A program made the position numbers and the translations under genes. This document shows positions 9,402 to 18,864 of a DNA stretch of 64,000 bases, piece by piece. Under the pieces are notes generated by a model. It did not search any database. It was not told the origin of the DNA and saw only the letters and a list, made by a program, of their open reading frames with translations. Source of the stretch: Brachionus rotundiformis. Its lineage: Eukaryota; Rotifera; Eurotatoria; Ploima; Brachionidae. Position 1 is the stretch's first letter. Each line of letters begins with the position of its first letter. The stretch is taken from contig JAESIW010000200.1 of assembly GCA_016802295.1 (NCBI GenBank), positions 286,879 through 350,878 of the forward strand, read 5' to 3'.

Positions 9402-11696
9402 GTGATAAGACAAAATTCAATTCAATCCAATAATGAGGACAAAATTGTGATAGGAAAGTTTAACGGTGGTGTAGCTACAAAAGCCCTTTTGCCAAATATG
9501 AAAAATTTTGCCAAACAAGAGCTACTTGTTCTTCCAGATGATATTAAATTGTACTCAAATTCGGTACCAACTCAAGCAAGTCACAAAGTTTACCAAAGCT
9601 TTAGAGAATCGTCCAATTTTATTTCATCATTTATGTCTTCAAAATTTTCTCAAGAAAGATCCATTGGATTAAAGATTCCCATTCTGGGCTCATCGCTCGG
9701 ATTCGGAAAAGAGTCATCTTCTTCTTCAGGCTCAAGTAACAGCAATGCACATGGGGCTTCCTCGAGCCAAAACCAAATGTCAGTTGTAATTTATGAATAC
9801 ATTCCAAAAGGCTCATTTGACTTGCCACCGAGCGAAATTATTCTCACCAAAGCAGCTGAGCGTAAAGCTCTGAGAATAAATTCTTTGAAAGATGCTTTTG
9901 ATTTTTTCGATGAGTTTGGTGCTTTTTGTCCTGTTTGTACCTATACAATGGGTGGTGTTTTCATGTGTGAAGTAAGAGCCTCTGGCAAAAGCTCAGGCAG
10001 TATGGAGGAATTTTCCTCAAGTGCATCATCAGCAGTTTCTTCAAAAATTAGCGGCTCAATAGGATTTGGTGGCTTTGAATTGTCTGGAGGAAAGGGCTCG
10101 TCGTCAGCCAGTGAATCTGGAGGCAGCCAGAAGCATTCGCAAGCAAGTGGTTCTGTTAACATAGACGTCAAGTGTCTCAACTATGGCCCACAGCATACAA
10201 ACATAGAGGACTTTAGAAAGGCTATCAACCAAAACCGCAATGAATGGACCAATATTGGCTGTCATGTCACTAAAATAAAGCCTGTTTTTGAGCTCATCAG
10301 GGACACGGATAGAACAGACTTGGAAAGTGCGGTCCATTATCTCAATATTGCCCATATTGCCAAAGAGCTCGAAAATAGCATGGTTGTTCAAATAGAGAAA
10401 AAGTTTGAGAAAAAAAATGCTCAGCTTAAATTTGACATAGACTTGTTTTTGAGTTGTTTAAGTGAAGATATCCAATTTATAGCGATAGAGGAATTTTCCA
10501 AAATGCCCAAGAACAATTGTGATGACATATTCAAAAAATTTGAAAAATTAATGAAACAAACATACAAGAATACATTAAATGATAATTTAAATGTTATACA
10601 AAAAATATTAGATATTGGTTTTGACTTTCCAACATCTGACGTCCATTTGAATACCATTTATTTTGAAAGCAAAGCTGACTTTTGTTTTATATTGTACTAC
10701 AATGATAAATTAAGAAGAACCAGCCAATTTAAGTGGGACGATGCGCTCGAGTGCATGGCCGAGCTAAAGAAGAAAAACCAAAATTATGGTCATTATGTCC
10801 TGTGCAATTTAGAGCTGCATTCAGAAGTAGATGACATAGATGATATTTGCATTAGAATGTTTTATAAGGGAGAAGAGAAAAAATTGATGTTTTTGAATGA
10901 AGATTTTCTTGAATTTCACCAAGTCAATATCGGAGATTCAGAAATAAGCTTTATGGAAAAAAATTTGACCTATTACATCCAAGATGGTATATTTGAGAGT
11001 TTTAAAGGAATCAAAAAAATTGAGTTTAAAAATGGAAGTTTGTCTATTTTGACTGAAGATTGCCTATCGGGTTTACAAGATGTGGAGCACATTAATTTTC
11101 AAGGAAATAAAATTAGATATATTGAGGATAGATCGTTCAGTAGTCTTTCATCTCTGGCGCATCTTAATTTATCAGAAAATAGAATTGAAAGCATCAGTGA
11201 TGCTACTTTTGACGGTCTATATGCTCTTGAGTTTCTTAATTTGGAAAGAAATGCCATTAGAATGCTAGAAGAGTCTAATTTTGCCAATCTGAATTGTTTG
11301 AAAATTTTGGACTTAAGTGACAATAGACTAACTACAATTGAGTGCAATATTTTCAAAGGTTTGGACAACTTGGAATATCTTGACCTGAGATCCAATCTAA
11401 TAAATAGCATTGAGTCGGGAAGTTTTGATGATTTGAAGAGTTTGGAAAAACTTTTGCTTAATTATAACAAGTTGAACAGAATTGACTCGGGAATGTTCGA
11501 TGGCCTACAGTGTTTAAAAAAGCTAGACTTGTCCAAGAATTTGATAAACAAAATTGAAGAAAATGCATTCGATCCACTTTTGGAAAGATTAGAATGCATT
11601 AATGTTGGAAATAATAAGATACAGGAATCAATTCTTGATAATTTTGATTTCAAAAATTTAAAAGATAAAAACTATGACTCGAAAAGAGATGAGTGA
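9402..11696 (+). CDS. MACPF-domain protein with C-terminal leucine-rich repeats
   Basis: One uninterrupted frame of 764 codons. Residues 1-340 resemble the membrane-attack-complex/perforin fold: a FDFFDEFGAF...MGG block matches the MACPF signature, flanked by Ser/Gly/Ala-rich segments (residues about 100-130 and 195-255) where transmembrane hairpins usually lie. An NEWTNIGCHVTKIKPVFELI block matches the end of the domain. A linker (about 340-520) follows, then at least eight 24-residue LRRs (about 530-750) with the pattern L..LDLS.N.L..I....F.GL. No ATG occurs in frame before 9498; the frame opens with GTG at 9402, so a short upstream exon carrying the start is likely and no signal peptide can be judged. 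Known MACPF proteins form pores in immunity, development or venom; which applies here is unknown. The fusion to LRRs suggests a targeting module. Confidence 0.75.
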   Translation: MIRQNSIQSNNEDKIVIGKFNGGVATKALLPNMKNFAKQELLVLPDDIKLYSNSVPTQASHKVYQSFRESSNFISSFMSSKFSQERSIGLKIPILGSSLGFGKESSSSSGSSNSNAHGASSSQNQMSVVIYEYIPKGSFDLPPSEIILTKAAERKALRINSLKDAFDFFDEFGAFCPVCTYTMGGVFMCEVRASGKSSGSMEEFSSSASSAVSSKISGSIGFGGFELSGGKGSSSASESGGSQKHSQASGSVNIDVKCLNYGPQHTNIEDFRKAINQNRNEWTNIGCHVTKIKPVFELIRDTDRTDLESAVHYLNIAHIAKELENSMVVQIEKKFEKKNAQLKFDIDLFLSCLSEDIQFIAIEEFSKMPKNNCDDIFKKFEKLMKQTYKNTLNDNLNVIQKILDIGFDFPTSDVHLNTIYFESKADFCFILYYNDKLRRTSQFKWDDALECMAELKKKNQNYGHYVLCNLELHSEVDDIDDICIRMFYKGEEKKLMFLNEDFLEFHQVNIGDSEISFMEKNLTYYIQDGIFESFKGIKKIEFKNGSLSILTEDCLSGLQDVEHINFQGNKIRYIEDRSFSSLSSLAHLNLSENRIESISDATFDGLYALEFLNLERNAIRMLEESNFANLNCLKILDLSDNRLTTIECNIFKGLDNLEYLDLRSNLINSIESGSFDDLKSLEKLLLNYNKLNRIDSGMFDGLQCLKKLDLSKNLINKIEENAFDPLLERLECINVGNNKIQESILDNFDFKNLKDKNYDSKRDE

Positions 11697-11932
11697 ATTT
11701 TTTAAAAGCGACTTTATTTTTATTAAAAATTAAAATTAATTTATCAGAAATTTAAAATAATTAAGTAAAATTAAAAATTAAAAATAAAATTAAATTAAAA
11801 ATATTTTTTTATATCTTTATTATATAAACTTAACACATGAAAATTTAAATGCTATTGAAGTTCTCTCAATAACTACAAAACCAACTTCAGTCAACTTAAA
11901 TGCTTATGATCTCTCAACGCAGTCCTAAAATC

Positions 11933-12141
11933 TTAAGCGATTAGTAGCTGTTTGATAAGCATCCGGAAGGCATCGTATCCGTTCTTGAACTTGTTGACGG
12001 AGTCGGCGTCTGTCAATGTAGCTGACAGGGCGTTCCACTCGTTGACTATCCTGTTGGTGAATATGTTTGCCCGTTGTACACATTTGGTGAAGGCCTGGCC
12101 GGACAATCTTCTTGCATGACCTCTGATATCTCTGGCGGGTC
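11933..12141 (-). pseudogene. LINE 3'-terminal ORF fragment
   Basis: On the minus strand a frame reads DIRGHARRLSGQAF, then FTNRIVNEWNALS, then SVNKFKNGYD, ending at TAA. This is the characteristic C-terminal tail of many non-LTR retrotransposon polyproteins ('RGH...L......R..FFS.RVVN.WN.LP......SVN.FK..LD'). Only the last 70 or so codons remain. It lies just beyond the MACPF-LRR gene. Confidence 0.75.
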
Positions 12142-12149
12142 AATAAAAT

Positions 12150-13288
12150 AAGTTAGATTCATGACATTTTCTTTTGAAATTTATTTTATTATGATACAAA
12201 TTATAAGAATCAATAAAGTAAAATAATTTTTGTGGTGTTGAAACCACAAGTGGTGACTTATTAAATTAAAGGTAAATTTACCAATTTTTACCTTAATTAT
12301 GTAAACCAAAAATGTCAAAAAATTCTCAATGTTTGTTTTTTTCTTAAAATTTTGTTAAAAATACGATTTGTTTTTTGAAGATTTTTTTTAATTCAGTTTT
12401 TTATCATATTTTAAAGTTCTTTTTTTACGTAAAATAACGTAAATTTACCATGGATCCTTTTGTAAAATCACCACTGTATGTAAATTAACTTAAATATCAA
12501 ATATCTTTAGTAGGATAACATTCAAACATTTATAATTAGTAACTCTTTTAAAAAATGAGTTTTGATTATCTTTATGTCTCTAGCTAAGTGTTAAAAGTTT
12601 TTTTTATTTAATTCACAGATAAATTTATCTTATCTAAGAGTAAAAGAGACTAGGTGAAAATTTCAAAATTAGATTAGATTTTTTATGGAGTTTGACTCCT
12701 CGATTATTTTTTATCTTAGCTCGTATGAGAGATTGAGCTGGATTCGCATGCTTGTCCAATGCCAATGCTTCGTGTTTTTTGGTGTCATCGAAGCTACATG
12801 TGACTCCATTGCTAAATTTGTCTCTTTTAAGTCTTTAGGTGTTAATGCAGCAAATTTAGATTTTAATTATCAATCAATCAAAAGTATAAGGGCCTTTCAA
12901 AATCTCAAGTTGTATTTTTTTTGTTTTATTCATCGAGATTATCTTTAAAATAACGACAATCCTCGTTTAAATTTGGTGCGTATGCTTTAGGGAAGTATTA
13001 AAGTACGCTTTTATTGATCTTTAAATATTCCTTTTAATGAAAAAAAGAAAATAGGAAAATGTTCCAAATTTAGTACTTTTTTGACTGAAATTCTGGTGCT
13101 AATTTAATGTACAATTGAATACTTTAAATAATTAATGAAAATAAAATTTGCTTGTTTTGTTTATTTATGCCAAAATTAACAAATAATTTTAATTTAAAAA
13201 TGATGTACAATTTTTCAACAAAATGGGTATTTAGGAATGACAATTTTATATTTGCATTAGTTTTTTCATTTTAATCAATCGGAAATAA
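12150..13288. other. Intergenic stretch without supported gene
   Basis: AT-rich. An 87-codon ATG frame at 12685-12948 has no recognisable domain and biased low-complexity composition, so it is not called. Nothing else is supported. Confidence 0.4.
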
Positions 13289-13296
13289 ATCATCTA

Positions 13297-13528
13297 AGCA
13301 AAGTAAAATTTTTGATCAAATTTCAAGCGCTCCATTTTGCTCAAACATTTTTAGATGCGCAATTAAATTTCATCGCAGATTTTTTATTCGTTTAACATTT
13401 CAAAGCTTTTTTTTAAACTTTTGAAAAATGATTGTAATTTCTAAAAATGCAATGAAATTCAATTGCGCATCTAAAAATGTTTGAGCAAGATTGAGCGCTT
13501 AAAATTTGATCAAAAATTTTACTTTGCT
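13297..13528. mobile_element. hAT-type MITE with 8-bp target duplication
   Basis: A 232-bp near-palindrome. Terminal inverted repeats begin AGCAAAGTAAAATTTTTGAT and extend roughly 100 bp with few mismatches. It is flanked by a perfect 8-bp direct repeat ATCATCTA (13289-13296 and 13529-13536). Eight-base duplications are typical of hAT transposons. There is no coding capacity. A single related arm is present at 44391-44458. Confidence 0.85.
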
Positions 13529-13914
13529 ATCATCTAAATGTTCAGAATCTACATACGAATACAAATATTCAACTTCTTAAATCACAAAGCCTAAACGAAA
13601 TTTACAATATTTAACATTTAAGTGTTCTAATAAATACTTGGGTTATCAACAACGCTAGTTAAGGCTAGATTTAACTAATTTTGAGAACAACCTTTTAAGT
13701 GGCCATTTATTAATCCTCTAAAACATTAACCAAGTATATATAACAATATTTTTGCCATAAGCCATGCACCATCAGATCCTTACAGATCCGGCTAATAAAA
13801 AAAACTAAATTGAACAAACAACAATGATGAATCCCAGTTTTTTTTATTCTTGTAAAAATTAAACTAACTCTTTTAACCCTAAAATTCTTATTGTATAATT
13901 CTATCAGTGTTTTA

Positions 13915-14012
13915 TCTCATTATGTGCAACGAGCTACCATAGGCGACCTCTCATGTAGGCCGCCTCCGCAAGCTAGTCCTGCTGTAGCTTTTTTTATAAT
14001 AATAATAATTGG
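13915..14012 (+). repeat. Possible retroelement 3' tail
   Basis: A GC-richer 70-bp stretch (ACGAGCTACC, GGCGACCTCT, CCGCCTCCGCAAGCTAG) runs into TTTTTTT and an (ATA)n microsatellite, the usual look of a LINE or SINE 3' end. No protein part is adjacent. Confidence 0.4.
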
Positions 14013-14044
14013 TTAACTGTTTTTTCTTAAAATTTTTATTAATT

Positions 14045-16342
14045 TTAATAAATTGATATTAACAAAAGATATAAATTAAAAATTATATATAATTTAATAT
14101 CTATTGAATTAATTTTTGAACCATTTCCCAAATCGTCCACATAAAAGCTTCCGCTCAAGTTTCCAACATAAATATTAAATCTTCCTTTTTCAACTACTTT
14201 CTCGTTTTTTACATTTATAAATACCAAATCATTGTAGGCTATCTTAAATACAACTTTAGTACTTTCTCCTTTTTTTAGATTTATTTTCTCAAATGCTCTT
14301 AATTGTCTAACTGGCCTTGTCACACTCGCATACTCATCATTCAGATACAATAATACACTTTCTTTTCCATCCATTTGACCAATGTTTTTTACATCTACAC
14401 TTATAATCAACTCTTGGTTAAATTTGATTTGTTTTTCACTCAATTGTAAGTTATAATAATCAAATTTGGTATAGCTAAGTCCATGGCCAAATGAGTACAA
14501 GTTTTCCACCTGGTTAAAATCGTGTTCTTGGAGAGGCTTGTAGTCGTAGGCCGAGTAGCCATTCACATCCAAAGGATAAGTGACGGAAAGCCTCGCGTTC
14601 GGGTTGTATAACCCGAACATTATCTCGGCTATTGCTTGACTGCCTTTTTCTCCAGGCAAAAAACCAATTAATACTGCATTTGACCTTCTGGCAACGTCTG
14701 TGATAATTCTTGGTCTACCACCTACATAAACCAAAACTATCGGTTTGCTCAACTCCATCAATCTTTTAGACAGTTCTAGCTGAGACTTACTCAACATGAG
14801 GTTATTGATATTACCTGGTATTTCACAGTAACTTTCCTCGCCAATTGCCAATACAACTAGATCTGCATTTTCGGCTTTTTTCACAGTCTCATCCAAATTG
14901 GTAACATGTGTAAAATTGGCACCTTCTGAATACTCTGTTTTTTCATTTAATTTCCTAATTTCTTCATAAATGGTCGTCTTTTTTTGTGTACCAAAATTTA
15001 CAAAATACTCTTCGACATTTCCTTGCCAAACATAAGACCATCCGCCATTAAGAACTCTTAAAGCATTTCCAGCAGGTCCAGCAATGAGAATTTTTTTGCT
15101 ATTTTGATTTAGAGGAAGAATACCATCATTCTGGGCAAGGACAATTGACTCACGAGCTGCTTCAAGACTCAGTTCATGTGATTCTCTAGTTCCTATCTTA
15201 GCTATGTCTTCTGGAAACGGATAAGCATTGTCAAAAAGACCAAGATCGTTTTTGACTTTCAAAATTCGCCTTGTGGCATCGTCAACTCTGTCAGCAAAGG
15301 CAGGATCTTTCTTGGTCAAATTGACACAGTGATCAGCAAAACTAAAGTCATATGGAACCATGCTCATGTCCAAGCCGGCCATTACAGCTATGCGCACGGC
15401 TTCTTCGTCACTTTGAGCAAATTTGTCCCTGTACTTGAGCTGTTGTATATCGCCCCAGTCCGACACCACAAAACCAGAAAATTTAAGCTCTCCCTTAAGT
15501 ATTTCAGTCAAGTAGTGGTAATTGGCATGTCCCGGAATTCCATTTACTTCGGCTGAATTGACCATGACTGTTGGCGAACCAGCAATAATTCCTCTTTCAA
15601 ACGGAGGCAAAAACACCTCTCTGAGTAAATTTTCAGGTATAAGGGCAGGAGTTCGATCTCGTCCATTAAATGGCATGCTGTAGCCAATGTAATGTTTGAG
15701 ACAAGTGGCTACTTTGCTTCGATTTCGAATATCATCCCCTTGGCTGCCTTGAATGTACGCTTCGGCCATTTTTCCAATCAAAAACGGCTCCTCGCCGAAT
15801 GTCTCAAATATTCGTGGCCAAAGTGGTTGTCTGCCTACATCTAGAACGGGGTTAAAATTCCAAGGCACTCCTACAGCTCGTGTTTCTAACGCAATGACTT
15901 GGGCAATTTTTTTTACCATTTCTTGGTTAAAACTTCCGCCTAAAGAAATCGAATGCGGAAATAGAACTGTTTCCTGAACATAATTGGCACCGTGAATTGA
16001 GTCAAGGCCGTAAATAACCGGAATTTTGAGCCTCGATTGCGAAGCTGTGTCTTGTATGGCTGTTATTATTTTCTGCCATGTGGACGCCTTCTGTGCCAAG
16101 TAGTAGGGCGTGTTCAATATTGATCCGACATGTTTTTGTCCAATCGCGTACTCTAGCTTGGTCAAGTTGACTGTCACTTGGTCAAAGTCACTTGGTTGAG
16201 GCGTCACCTGAACCACATCGAACACAATTTGGGTCATTTGGCCACATTTTTCCTCACTGGTCATAGAACTAAGAAGTGCATCAATGTCAATGGCTTTGCC
16301 AATGGAGCCAAGGCAAAAAAGTACAAATAAATATCTGAGCAT
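14045..16342 (-). CDS. Secreted glycoside hydrolase family 3 (beta-glucosidase-like)
   Basis: A 765-residue intronless enzyme. It opens with a signal peptide (MLRYLFVLFCLGSIGKA). The N-terminal (beta/alpha)8 barrel has the family motifs GLDSIHGANYV, PWNFNPVLDVGRQPLWPR and KHYIGYSMP, and the nucleophile Asp at about 295 in FVVSDWGDI. The second alpha/beta sandwich domain (about 400-600) has GEESYCEIPG, where the family's acid/base Glu is expected, and GFLPGEKG. A C-terminal fibronectin III-like domain (about 660-745) includes NLYSFGHGLSYTKF. The last 15 residues are hydrophobic, leaving open a membrane or GPI tail. Family members cleave beta-glucosides or xylosides from the non-reducing end; substrate is not deducible. 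The overall layout is closest to lysosomal/periplasmic GH3 enzymes of protists and bacteria, and the gene has no introns, so lateral origin is possible. Confidence 0.9.
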   Translation of the reverse strand: MLRYLFVLFCLGSIGKAIDIDALLSSMTSEEKCGQMTQIVFDVVQVTPQPSDFDQVTVNLTKLEYAIGQKHVGSILNTPYYLAQKASTWQKIITAIQDTASQSRLKIPVIYGLDSIHGANYVQETVLFPHSISLGGSFNQEMVKKIAQVIALETRAVGVPWNFNPVLDVGRQPLWPRIFETFGEEPFLIGKMAEAYIQGSQGDDIRNRSKVATCLKHYIGYSMPFNGRDRTPALIPENLLREVFLPPFERGIIAGSPTVMVNSAEVNGIPGHANYHYLTEILKGELKFSGFVVSDWGDIQQLKYRDKFAQSDEEAVRIAVMAGLDMSMVPYDFSFADHCVNLTKKDPAFADRVDDATRRILKVKNDLGLFDNAYPFPEDIAKIGTRESHELSLEAARESIVLAQNDGILPLNQNSKKILIAGPAGNALRVLNGGWSYVWQGNVEEYFVNFGTQKKTTIYEEIRKLNEKTEYSEGANFTHVTNLDETVKKAENADLVVLAIGEESYCEIPGNINNLMLSKSQLELSKRLMELSKPIVLVYVGGRPRIITDVARRSNAVLIGFLPGEKGSQAIAEIMFGLYNPNARLSVTYPLDVNGYSAYDYKPLQEHDFNQVENLYSFGHGLSYTKFDYYNLQLSEKQIKFNQELIISVDVKNIGQMDGKESVLLYLNDEYASVTRPVRQLRAFEKINLKKGESTKVVFKIAYNDLVFINVKNEKVVEKGRFNIYVGNLSGSFYVDDLGNGSKINSIDIKLYIIFNLYLLLISIY

Positions 16343-16815
16343 TTATGAAAATTTTAAATTGGAGTCAAAAAGATAAATTATTTTATTAAGAAAAATTTAT
16401 ATTTAATTTTTTATTTATTTATTTTATTGTTTTAAAAACAAGAATATCATAAAAGTATATATTTTATTATTAAGCAAATTTTTTTATAGAAAAAAAGCCA
16501 AATTGTTAATTTGTTTCGAATTTTTCATTTAATGAATATAATAAAACAATATTTTAAAAATTTATAAATAAACCGCTTATCGCATTATAAAATATTATAT
16601 CTTTTTTTGTTGTTGTTAAATTATTTATAAAGATTTTTTCTTTTTTTTGACCTTTTTTCTTATGTAGACTTTATTTTAAAAAAAAAAACTCGAATAGATA
16701 ATTTTTTTCAAATGTCTCTCATAACAACTTTTACTATTTTTCTTTTATTAATTATATTTTTTAAATTTTTTAAAGATAGTAGTTCTTTTTATTTTGGCTT
16801 AATGCTATGTTAAAA

Positions 16816-17173
16816 GGTTTTGTGAAATTCAGTACAAAATGGCAAAAAGAACAGAAAAAAGTGTAAAAAAATGGAATAACTTTTTTTCTAAAGGTTTTAA
16901 CCTAATTCTGTAAATGCAGAATGGTGCAACATTCAAAGTTGCATCAAATATATAAGTCTGCTAATTTTGCACAGTTCAGCAGAAATTAAATTTCAATATA
17001 ATCGAGTGTAGTGCATTTTGCAGAGATTTTGCACATCATTAGCAGACTTTTACAGTTGATGCAACTTTGAATGTTGCACCATTCTGCATTCACAGAATTA
17101 ATTTTAAACTTTTAGAAAAAAAGTTATTTTATTTTTTTACACTTTGTTCTTTTGTACTGAACTTCACAAAACC
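16816..17173. mobile_element. Mutator-type MITE with 9-bp target duplication
   Basis: A 358-bp element with long terminal inverted repeats (about 150 bp each) beginning GGTTTTGTGAA(A/G)TTCAGTAC. Both arms contain GCAGAATGGTGCAACATTC. It is flanked by a perfect 9-bp direct repeat ATGTTAAAA (16807-16815 and 17174-17182). A 9-bp duplication and long TIRs fit Mutator-like elements. Noncoding. A second, right-truncated copy lies at 61413-61650. Confidence 0.8.
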
Positions 17174-17184
17174 ATGTTAAAATC

Positions 17185-18165
17185 TAAAATCGAAAAATTT
17201 TTTAAGTATTTTTAAAATAATATAAATTTGAAATTCTCTTTAAAGTTTAACAACCACCAAAAATCATTTACCATTTTTGCCAGATTTTTTTCAAAACAAA
17301 AAAAATTTCTGATAAATTATTCATTAATTTCCTAAACTCTTCCCTGTTCCTGCTATAACATAATAATTTCGGTTTATTTTTATTAATAAATATGATATTC
17401 AAAAATTATAAAAAGCACTTCTTTCTTTTAAAAAACAATTCTTTAAATAAGGAAAAATGTTTGGCTTTTTTGGTTCATTTTACAAATGGCTTAATGTTTA
17501 GTTATTTAATAAGTATTAATTATAAGATTAAGAAACAATAATTGTATAAGTGTTTAAGTTACAAGGCATAGCAAAAAAAAATGTAGAATGAAGCATTGAT
17601 TTAATGTAAGATTGACTGGTTACAATTTCCCAGTCTATTAAGACCCAAGTCTTGACGTTTCTTTACTTATATTTTATCACTAACATTTGTTATAATTTCG
17701 GATTCCATTAAATAAACTTTAAACTAAAATAAATAGCTTTACTTATTTTTGGCTTAGATCTCTAAAGTCTAAACCAAGACTTTACAAGTCAACCCAAATT
17801 TAATAATTCTTCAAAGATAAATTATATAAAGAGATTCATAAATTTCATTAAAAATTAATCAAGAAAAATTTAGTTCGAATTTAACCTTTTTACACATTTA
17901 TTTAACTTTCAATTAAATTTCATTTTGGAAAAGAAAAAGTAAATAGTAAGTTGTCACTATGGCTTTCAATTGGGCAAGAACACCTGGTTCGAATTATTGG
18001 CAAATTTCAAGAGTTGGCTATTTTAATTGACTTGACTCATGACTTTTGACTTAAAAACAACTCTGTTTTTTACATCATAACTTTTAAAAACACTCATAAT
18101 TTGAGCTAAATTAATTAATGAAGACAAAAGGCAAAAACTCTATTTATTTTTCAAAGAATTAAAAA
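17185..18165. other. Intergenic AT-rich stretch
   Basis: No gene, RNA or repeat could be supported before the 5' homology block of twister copy 2 starts near 18173. Confidence 0.4.
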
Positions 18166-18284
18166 ATGAACCCATTTTTAATAAAATATATTTATTACAT
18201 CATTATATAATATTTTTTAGAATTTAAAGAAATCATATTAATAATCAAATTGGTTAAATTAACTAAATTGGTAGCTCTTTGCAA

Positions 18285-18326
18285 AGGGGTATAAATAGGA
18301 TGACATTTTGGACAATAATCAGTTCA
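18285..18326 (+). promoter_or_regulatory. Core promoter of twister copy 2
   Basis: GCAAAGGGGTATAAATAGG with the TATA T at 18290, and AATCAGTTC with its A at 18321, a 31-nt spacing. Confidence 0.7.
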
Positions 18327-18390
18327 TTTTTTAAAATTGAAATTTTGAAAAAAAGAATTTTGTTTTAAAAAATGGACTCAGAAGAGCAGT

Positions 18391-18449
18391 CACCATAACT
18401 CTGCCGATCCGCAGGTCCCAAGCCCTGATGAAAAAAGAGGAGGGTGGTG
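18391..18449 (+). ncRNA. Twister ribozyme T1 (copy 2)
   Basis: P1 CACCA/TGGTG, P2 CTCT/AGAG, P4 CAGG/CCTG with loop TCCCAAGC, and the conserved TAAC and GGAGGG. The scissile step is U18396/A18397. Confidence 0.92.
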
Positions 18450-18808
18450 GCAGCCACATGCATCGTATGTGCATGTGGTCTTTCACGTAGTCTGCAGAAG
18501 AGCTGTATGGCGGGTACATAGGCCTACGGGTCCTTGTCCAAGTCTTGTCGTATGAGGGCGCCGCTGGCTTCGACCATCTCCCAGTATAGAATCCGAAAGG
18601 AGCGAGAATCTGCTGTACAGCTGACCCTCTGCAGATAGTACGTAACTTTGGAAGCCTTAAGTTAAGACTTTTCTCGAGTGAGAGAGAAGTCGCTTGGTTT
18701 GTGGTTCCAAGCTAGTCTAAATAGTTGCCGAGTTCGCAGCCTTGTGCTCGGATGAGTGGCGCTGTTTATGATGAACGTCCCACTGGCTTCTTAGGGAAAG
18801 TTAGGGCC

Positions 18809-18864
18809 GTCATAACTCTGCCAAAGCCGGTCCCAAGCCCGGTTGCAACAAAGAGGAGGGTGAC
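18809..18864 (+). ncRNA. Twister ribozyme T2 (copy 2)
   Basis: P1 GTCA/TGAC, P2 CTCT/AGAG, P4 CCGG/CCGG with the same TCCCAAGC loop. The scissile step is U18813/A18814. The core is close to the well-known plant twister sequence. Confidence 0.92.

Noticed and set aside
12685..12948. 87-codon frame
   Set aside because: No domain, biased composition, no splice or homology support.
17980..18000. tRNA B-box-like GGTTCGAATTA
   Set aside because: No A box or cloverleaf can be formed around it. No convincing tRNA or rRNA gene was found anywhere in the window.
18423..18432. Hammerhead-like CTGATGA box in the repeat
   Set aside because: No GAAA box or hammerhead stems follow; the bases are accounted for by P4 and the adjoining strand of the twister fold.
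18331..18519. 62-codon minus-strand frame over twister T1 (also at 25931-26116)
   Set aside because: It repeats only because the ribozyme region is conserved; it is antisense to the promoter and has no ATG-led homologue of known type. Conservation is explained by RNA structure.
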